NCBI GenBank assembly: GCA_017525875.1
Contig: JAFXSG010000025.1
Coordinates: 1 to 64,000, forward strand
DNA length: 64,000 bases
Reading direction: 5' to 3'
Source of the DNA: Clostridia bacterium
Lineage (GTDB): Bacteria > Bacillota > Clostridia > Christensenellales > CAG-138
A model generated the notes under the pieces. It did no database searches. It was not told the DNA's origin and worked only from the letters and a program-made list of their open reading frames with translations. The translations under genes and the position numbers were made by a program. Shown piece by piece: positions 60,024 to 64,000 of the stretch (position 1 is its first letter; each line of letters begins with the position of its first letter).

Positions 60024-61874
60024 ATGAACAACGTGATAGAGGAAAAACTGAAGCTGCTGCCCGACAAGCCCGGCGTTTACAAAATGTATAACGGCAGGGG
60101 AGAGCTGATCTATGTCGGCAAGGCGGTGAACCTGAAGAACAGGGTCCGCCAGTATTTCCAGTCCTCCCGAAATCACACGGAGAAGGTCCGCGCAATGGTG
60201 TCGAACATCGAGGATCTCGATTTCATCATCGTCGGCAACGAGACCGAAGCGCTTAACCTCGAATGCAACCTCATCAAGCAGAACCAACCGTATTATAACA
60301 TACTGCTCAAGGATGACAAGCACTTTCCGTACGTTCGCATCGATTTTCGCAGGGATTTTCCCCGGGTGGAGATCGTTAGGCGCTTCAAAAAGGACGGCGC
60401 CAAATACTTCGGCCCGTTTTTGAGCGCGGTACAGCTGCGCGAGATCATAACCGCCGTGCGCGAGAACTTCCCGGTCCGCCAGTGCAAAAACGATATCTCA
60501 AAGATGATCGCGCGGCACGAGAGGCCCTGCCTGATGTATCATATCGGCAAATGCTGTGCACCCTGCACCGGAAAGGTCACGCGGGAGGAATACCACGCGC
60601 TCGTGAACGAGATCGCCTCTCTCTTCCGCGGCAACGGCAGCGCGTATATAAAAGAGCTCACAGAGCAGATGCAGAAGGAGTCCGACGCGCTCAATTTCGA
60701 AAAAGCGGCGCGCATCCGCGACAGGATAAAAGCCGTAAAGACCATAACCGAAAAGCAGACGGCCGCCTCCGCAAGCGATAAGTGCTACGACGTGTTCGCT
60801 CTCGCGAGGGACGAGTTTTCAACGCTTGCCTACGGTCTTTTCGTGCGAGGCGGCAACGTGATCGTTGCGGAGAGCTTCAAGCTCGACTCGATGAACGAGC
60901 CGTTTTCGGAAGTCATCTCCCAATTCCTCGCACAGTTCTATATCGATTCCGGCGACGTCCCGCGTGAGATCGTGATAATGGACGAGGCGGACGAGCGCGA
61001 AGCGCTTGAAAAGCTGCTCACCGAGCAAAGCGGGCATGCGGTCAGGATCCACGTCCCGCAGCGCGGCGAAAAACTGAAGCAGGGCGAAATGGCGAGGCTC
61101 AACGCGCAGCAGACGCTTGCAAGGAGCCGCGAGCTCATCCATCGGGAATGGGAACGCGGCGAGGGCGCGCTCAATGAGCTCTGCCGCGTGATAGGGCTCG
61201 AGCTGACGCCGCACAGGATGGAATGCTTCGACAACTCCCACATGCAGGGCAGGGATACGGTAGGCTCCATGGTCGTGTTTATCGACGGCAAGCCCGATAA
61301 AACGCTGTATCGCCGTTTCAGAACAAAACAGGACGCGAACGGGGACGATTACCTCGCCATGCGCGAGCATCTGACCCGAAGGTTCGAGCGGACGCTTGCC
61401 GGTGACGAAAAGTTTGCCGAGCTGCCCGACCTGCTCGTCGTTGACGGCGGCCGAGGCCAGCTTAACGTTGCGCTTGAAGTGCTTTCGGAGTTCGGGCTTT
61501 CGCACATCCCGGCGATCGGTCTTGCGGAGCAAAATGAAGAGATCATTCTGCCGGAAAGCGATGAACCCATCGTGCTGCCGCGCAGCAGTCCGGCACTCCA
61601 GCTTTTGCAGCGCATCCGCGACGAAGCGCACCGCTTTGCGATCACTTATCACCGGAGCCTTAGGGCAAAGAGTTCCCTCTATTCAAAGCTCGATGAGATA
61701 CCCGGTATCGGCGACGCGCGCAAACGCGAACTGTACGGGCATTTCCAAACGATCGACGCGATAAGCATGGCGGACGTTGCCGAGCTTCGAAGCGTCCGCG
61801 GAATGAATATACGCGCAGCGCAGAGCGTTTACGACTATTTCCACCCTCAGAACACGGATCCGGAGACAGAATGA
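60024..61874 (+). CDS. uvrC: excinuclease ABC subunit C
   Basis: 616 residues. GIY-YIG nuclease domain at 1-95 (PGVYKMYNGRGELIYVGKA), a cysteine-containing stretch (CLMYHIGKCCAPC), UVR domain (about 200-235), RNase H-like C-terminal nuclease (ECFDNSHMQG; LLVVDGGRGQLN) and tandem helix-hairpin-helix at the end. It cuts on both sides of the lesion in nucleotide excision repair. ATG at 60024 follows the -10 box by six bases; a TTG at 59997 would lie inside the promoter. Confidence 0.97.
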   Translation: MNNVIEEKLKLLPDKPGVYKMYNGRGELIYVGKAVNLKNRVRQYFQSSRNHTEKVRAMVSNIEDLDFIIVGNETEALNLECNLIKQNQPYYNILLKDDKHFPYVRIDFRRDFPRVEIVRRFKKDGAKYFGPFLSAVQLREIITAVRENFPVRQCKNDISKMIARHERPCLMYHIGKCCAPCTGKVTREEYHALVNEIASLFRGNGSAYIKELTEQMQKESDALNFEKAARIRDRIKAVKTITEKQTAASASDKCYDVFALARDEFSTLAYGLFVRGGNVIVAESFKLDSMNEPFSEVISQFLAQFYIDSGDVPREIVIMDEADEREALEKLLTEQSGHAVRIHVPQRGEKLKQGEMARLNAQQTLARSRELIHREWERGEGALNELCRVIGLELTPHRMECFDNSHMQGRDTVGSMVVFIDGKPDKTLYRRFRTKQDANGDDYLAMREHLTRRFERTLAGDEKFAELPDLLVVDGGRGQLNVALEVLSEFGLSHIPAIGLAEQNEEIILPESDEPIVLPRSSPALQLLQRIRDEAHRFAITYHRSLRAKSSLYSKLDEIPGIGDARKRELYGHFQTIDAISMADVAELRSVRGMNIRAAQSVYDYFHPQNTDPETE

Positions 61875-63667
61875 ACATCAAACTCCTTGTTACCGACATC
61901 GACGATACGCTCGTCTACAAGTCCGGCCCGGTCTCGGAAGAGAACCTCAGGGCGATCCGCGCCGCAAGGGAAGCGGGCATTTACGTCACGCTCGCGACAG
62001 GGCGCGGCTATTTCGGCGCGTCCCGCGTCGTGAAGCAGCTCGGGCTCGACACGTTCGTCATCAACTACGGCGGCGCCGTTATAATGGACGCAAGCACGGA
62101 CAAGCCGATCTTCACGACCGAGCTCGAGAATAGCTACGTGCACGAGATACTTGGGATGGCAAACGAAATGGATCTTCACGCCCATCTCTACCAAGGCGAC
62201 TGCATCGTCTATGAAAAGCCGCATAAATACGCCAGCAATTACGTCGCAGCGCTCAATCTTCCGAGCAGGATCGATCCGGACATCCGCAAAAAAGTCTGGT
62301 CGGCCGTTCCGAAGGTGCTCATCATAACCGAGCCGGAACGCGTCCCGGAGCTGCTGCCGTTCTTCCAAAAGCATTTTGAGGGCAGGGTTGCGGTCTCCGG
62401 TTCTTCGCCGGGATTCATCGAGTTCAACCGCCTCGGTCAGAACAAAGGCACCGCCGTTGCTCAGCTTGCGAAAATGCTCGGGATAGAGCGCGAGAACGTG
62501 GCAGCCATCGGCGACAATACGCTCGATTACGAAATGATAGAATACGCGGGCGTCGGCGTCGTCGTCGAAAACGGGAACGAAAAGCTGAAGGCCATTGCGG
62601 ATGTGATAGTGCCGCCCTGCACCGAGAACGGCGTTGCCTATTTCATAAACAATTATCTTTTGAACGATCGGGAAACCGTTGAAAGAGGAGAAAACAACAT
62701 GTACAGCATCGGCTTTGATATCGGCGGAACGAACGTGGTCTGCGCACTGATGGACGACGGGTACAGGATAATCAAAAAGCTTTCGAGGCCTTTCAGAAAG
62801 AACGATTCCGGCTCGGAGGCCGGCGACGAGAGCTTTATCGCAAACGAGCTGAAAACGCTTGCCGAAGGCGTCTGCCGGGAATCGAACGTACCGCTCGAAG
62901 ACGTGCCGTCGGTCGGCGTCTGCATCCCGGGGAGCGTCGATACGGAACGCGGCATCGTGATAGACGCATACAACCTCGGCCTGCATGATTCTCATTTCCG
63001 CGACGCCGCCTGCAAGGCCATGAACAAGCCTGTGAGCCTACTGAACGATGCCGACGCCGCAGCGCTCGCGGAGCAGCGGCTCGGCGCGCTCGCCGAAACG
63101 AAGACCTCCATGCTCGTCACTATCGGGACGGGTATCGGCGTGGGGATCGTGCTTGACGGCAAGCTTTTCCATGGAGGCCGGGGCAACGGCGTTGAAGCGG
63201 GACACGTTCAGATGGATCTCCACGGTGAGCACTGCACCTGCGGAAGACGCGGCTGCATCGAAACGCTGTGCTCCGCCACAAGGCTCAATCGGGAAGCGGC
63301 AAAGCTGTTTGAAAGCGCCGAAGGCGAGACGAAGGCATACTACGAAAAGCTTGCCGCCTCCAACAAATTCGACGCAAAAGCCCTGATCGACGCCGCGAAG
63401 CAGGGCGATCCCGCGTGCGGAGCGATCTGGACTCAATACTTAAGCGACCTTGCGAACGCGCTCGGTTCATACATCAATATTCTCGATCCCGAGATGATCG
63501 CGATAGGCGGCGGGGTCAGCGGCGCGGGCGATTTCCTGACCGAACCGCTTATCGAGCTGACGGCGAAACAGTCGTTCTTCCGCACGCCGACGCCTATCGT
63601 CTGCGCAAAGCTCGGCAACGACGCCGGTCTCGTCGGCGCTGCGCTCTACGGAAGAGAGACTCTATAA
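61871..63667 (+). CDS. fusion of Cof-type HAD phosphatase and ROK-family sugar kinase
   Basis: One frame of 598 residues. Residues 1-265 are a Cof-like HAD hydrolase: nucleophile segment VTDIDDTL (D9, D11), TGRG, NYGGAVI and IGDNTLDYEMIEYAG. Residues 277-598 are a ROK kinase: ATP loop FDIGGTNVV (D283), GTGIGVGIV and the zinc motif H445 with C455-T-C457 and C462. The join NDRETVERGENNMYSIG contains, in DNA, AGAGGAG eight to nine bases before the in-frame ATG at 62699, so the kinase may also be made alone. Together it could dephosphorylate and phosphorylate sugars. The stop of uvrC overlaps its start (ATGA). Confidence 0.88.
   Translation: MNIKLLVTDIDDTLVYKSGPVSEENLRAIRAAREAGIYVTLATGRGYFGASRVVKQLGLDTFVINYGGAVIMDASTDKPIFTTELENSYVHEILGMANEMDLHAHLYQGDCIVYEKPHKYASNYVAALNLPSRIDPDIRKKVWSAVPKVLIITEPERVPELLPFFQKHFEGRVAVSGSSPGFIEFNRLGQNKGTAVAQLAKMLGIERENVAAIGDNTLDYEMIEYAGVGVVVENGNEKLKAIADVIVPPCTENGVAYFINNYLLNDRETVERGENNMYSIGFDIGGTNVVCALMDDGYRIIKKLSRPFRKNDSGSEAGDESFIANELKTLAEGVCRESNVPLEDVPSVGVCIPGSVDTERGIVIDAYNLGLHDSHFRDAACKAMNKPVSLLNDADAAALAEQRLGALAETKTSMLVTIGTGIGVGIVLDGKLFHGGRGNGVEAGHVQMDLHGEHCTCGRRGCIETLCSATRLNREAAKLFESAEGETKAYYEKLAASNKFDAKALIDAAKQGDPACGAIWTQYLSDLANALGSYINILDPEMIAIGGGVSGAGDFLTEPLIELTAKQSFFRTPTPIVCAKLGNDAGLVGAALYGRETL
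62684..62701 (+). promoter_or_regulatory. internal ribosome-binding site and start codon of the ROK half
   Basis: AGAGGAG followed after eight bases by ATG (62699-62701), in frame, at codon 277 of the fusion. Confidence 0.6.
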
Positions 63668-63688
63668 CGAATTTGGGAGGATAAATCT

Positions 63689-64000
63689 ATGTCAGTCATG
63701 TGCGCTGTTTTTGTTCCGGACGGTATCGTAATGGCGGCGGAAAGCCGTCAGACCGTCGGCATAACTCAGGTCAGGCCGGGGCAGCCGCCCCAGGTCCACG
63801 CGGAACCGCGGGTGCTCAATCGCATGAATCAGCCCGGCCAGCCGCCTGTGCAGATGCTCGCCCAATCCGATAACGCGCAAAAGATAATGCTTTTGAGCAA
63901 GGTCAAAGTCGGCATTTCCGCCTGCGGCATCGGCATTCTGAACGGCAAGACCGTTTCCGATTTCATCCGTTCGTTCGAGATCGACAAGGTCGATAAAAGC
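63689..64000 (+). CDS. proteasome/HslV-like Ntn-hydrolase family protein (partial, 3' end missing)
   Basis: The first 104 residues, running off the window. GGGAGG precedes ATG. Residues 1-24 (CAVFVPDGIVMAAESRQTVG) and 62-95 (DNAQKIMLLSKVKVGISACGIGILNG) follow the strand pattern of proteasome beta-type proteins, where the segment normally reads GVVLAADxRxT and DNAQKI. Between them is an inserted Pro/Gln-rich stretch with two PGQPP units (residues 30-60). A nucleophile at residue 1 after processing (Ser2 or Cys5) cannot be assigned. Classification by pattern only; the function may not be proteolysis. It follows the HAD-ROK gene by 21 bases. Confidence 0.6.
   Translation, partial: MSVMCAVFVPDGIVMAAESRQTVGITQVRPGQPPQVHAEPRVLNRMNQPGQPPVQMLAQSDNAQKIMLLSKVKVGISACGIGILNGKTVSDFIRSFEIDKVDKS

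Overview
The window looks like a chromosome segment of a spore-forming Firmicute of class Clostridia, probably an uncultured gut lineage; the order cannot be fixed from sequence alone. Evidence: spoVAD, spoVAE and the germination protease gpr; a T-box ahead of pheST; a PyrR-type attenuator ahead of the pyrimidine genes; strong Shine-Dalgarno sites; SigA promoters close to TTGACA-N17-TATAAT; and moderately high GC. No phage, IS element, CRISPR array or rRNA operon was found. The window is dense housekeeping sequence with a few unusual proteins and architectures.

Layout. 1-2.1 kb: partial GNAT gene, a roughly 730-bp stretch without genes that holds decayed copies of a tRNA-Leu 3' end, tRNA-Leu(TAA), and a small HEYGH membrane protein. 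2.1-10.7 kb: MecA-type penicillin-binding protein, unknown membrane protein, nadD-yqeK fusion with rsfS, spoVAD-spoVAE, type II pantothenate kinase, amidase. 10.7-15.4 kb (minus): gpmI, a pgk-tpiA gene fusion, YitT permease. 15.5-22.8 kb (plus): hydroxyacid dehydrogenase, then T-box-pheS-pheT-trmL-KDPG aldolase-radC-DUF4358 lipoprotein. 22.8-24.3 kb (minus): DUF937 protein and a membrane protein. 24.4-27.5 kb: SGNH lipoprotein, DUF4358 lipoprotein and MBOAT acyltransferase, a probable surface acylation cassette. 27.6-35 kb: E2-like protein with acyl-CoA synthetase, zinc-ribbon protein, arginine deiminase, two-subunit serine dehydratase, VTT membrane protein. 35-37.7 kb (minus): helicase loader, DnaD-repeat protein, DUF1292 protein. 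37.8-43.7 kb: pyrC-pyrK-pyrD-pyrF-pyrE-pyrB-pyrI. 43.8-50.1 kb: recD2-comF-rimI-ridA-comEC-holA. 50.1-60 kb: rpsT (minus), gpr (plus), then minus-strand rqcH, FAH-family gene, tig-clpP-clpX, a lipoprotein with a defective start, and a lipoprotein serpin. 60-64 kb (plus): uvrC, a HAD-ROK fusion, and the 5' part of a proteasome-like Ntn hydrolase.

The genes cover glycolysis, complete UMP synthesis from carbamoyl phosphate, serine and arginine breakdown, wall synthesis, replication priming and clamp loading, DNA uptake and repair, proteolysis, rescue of stalled ribosomes and spore germination. The most interesting signals are: promoters whose -10 box lies six bases before the start codon (nadD, uvrC and probably holA), implying leaderless mRNAs; two gene fusions (Pgk-TpiA and HAD-ROK), the second keeping an internal ribosome-binding site; an E2-like protein whose catalytic histidine is replaced by glutamate, paired with an acyl-CoA synthetase behind a consensus promoter that contains a palindrome; a secreted inhibitory-type serpin; and a proteasome-like protein with a Pro/Gln-rich insertion.
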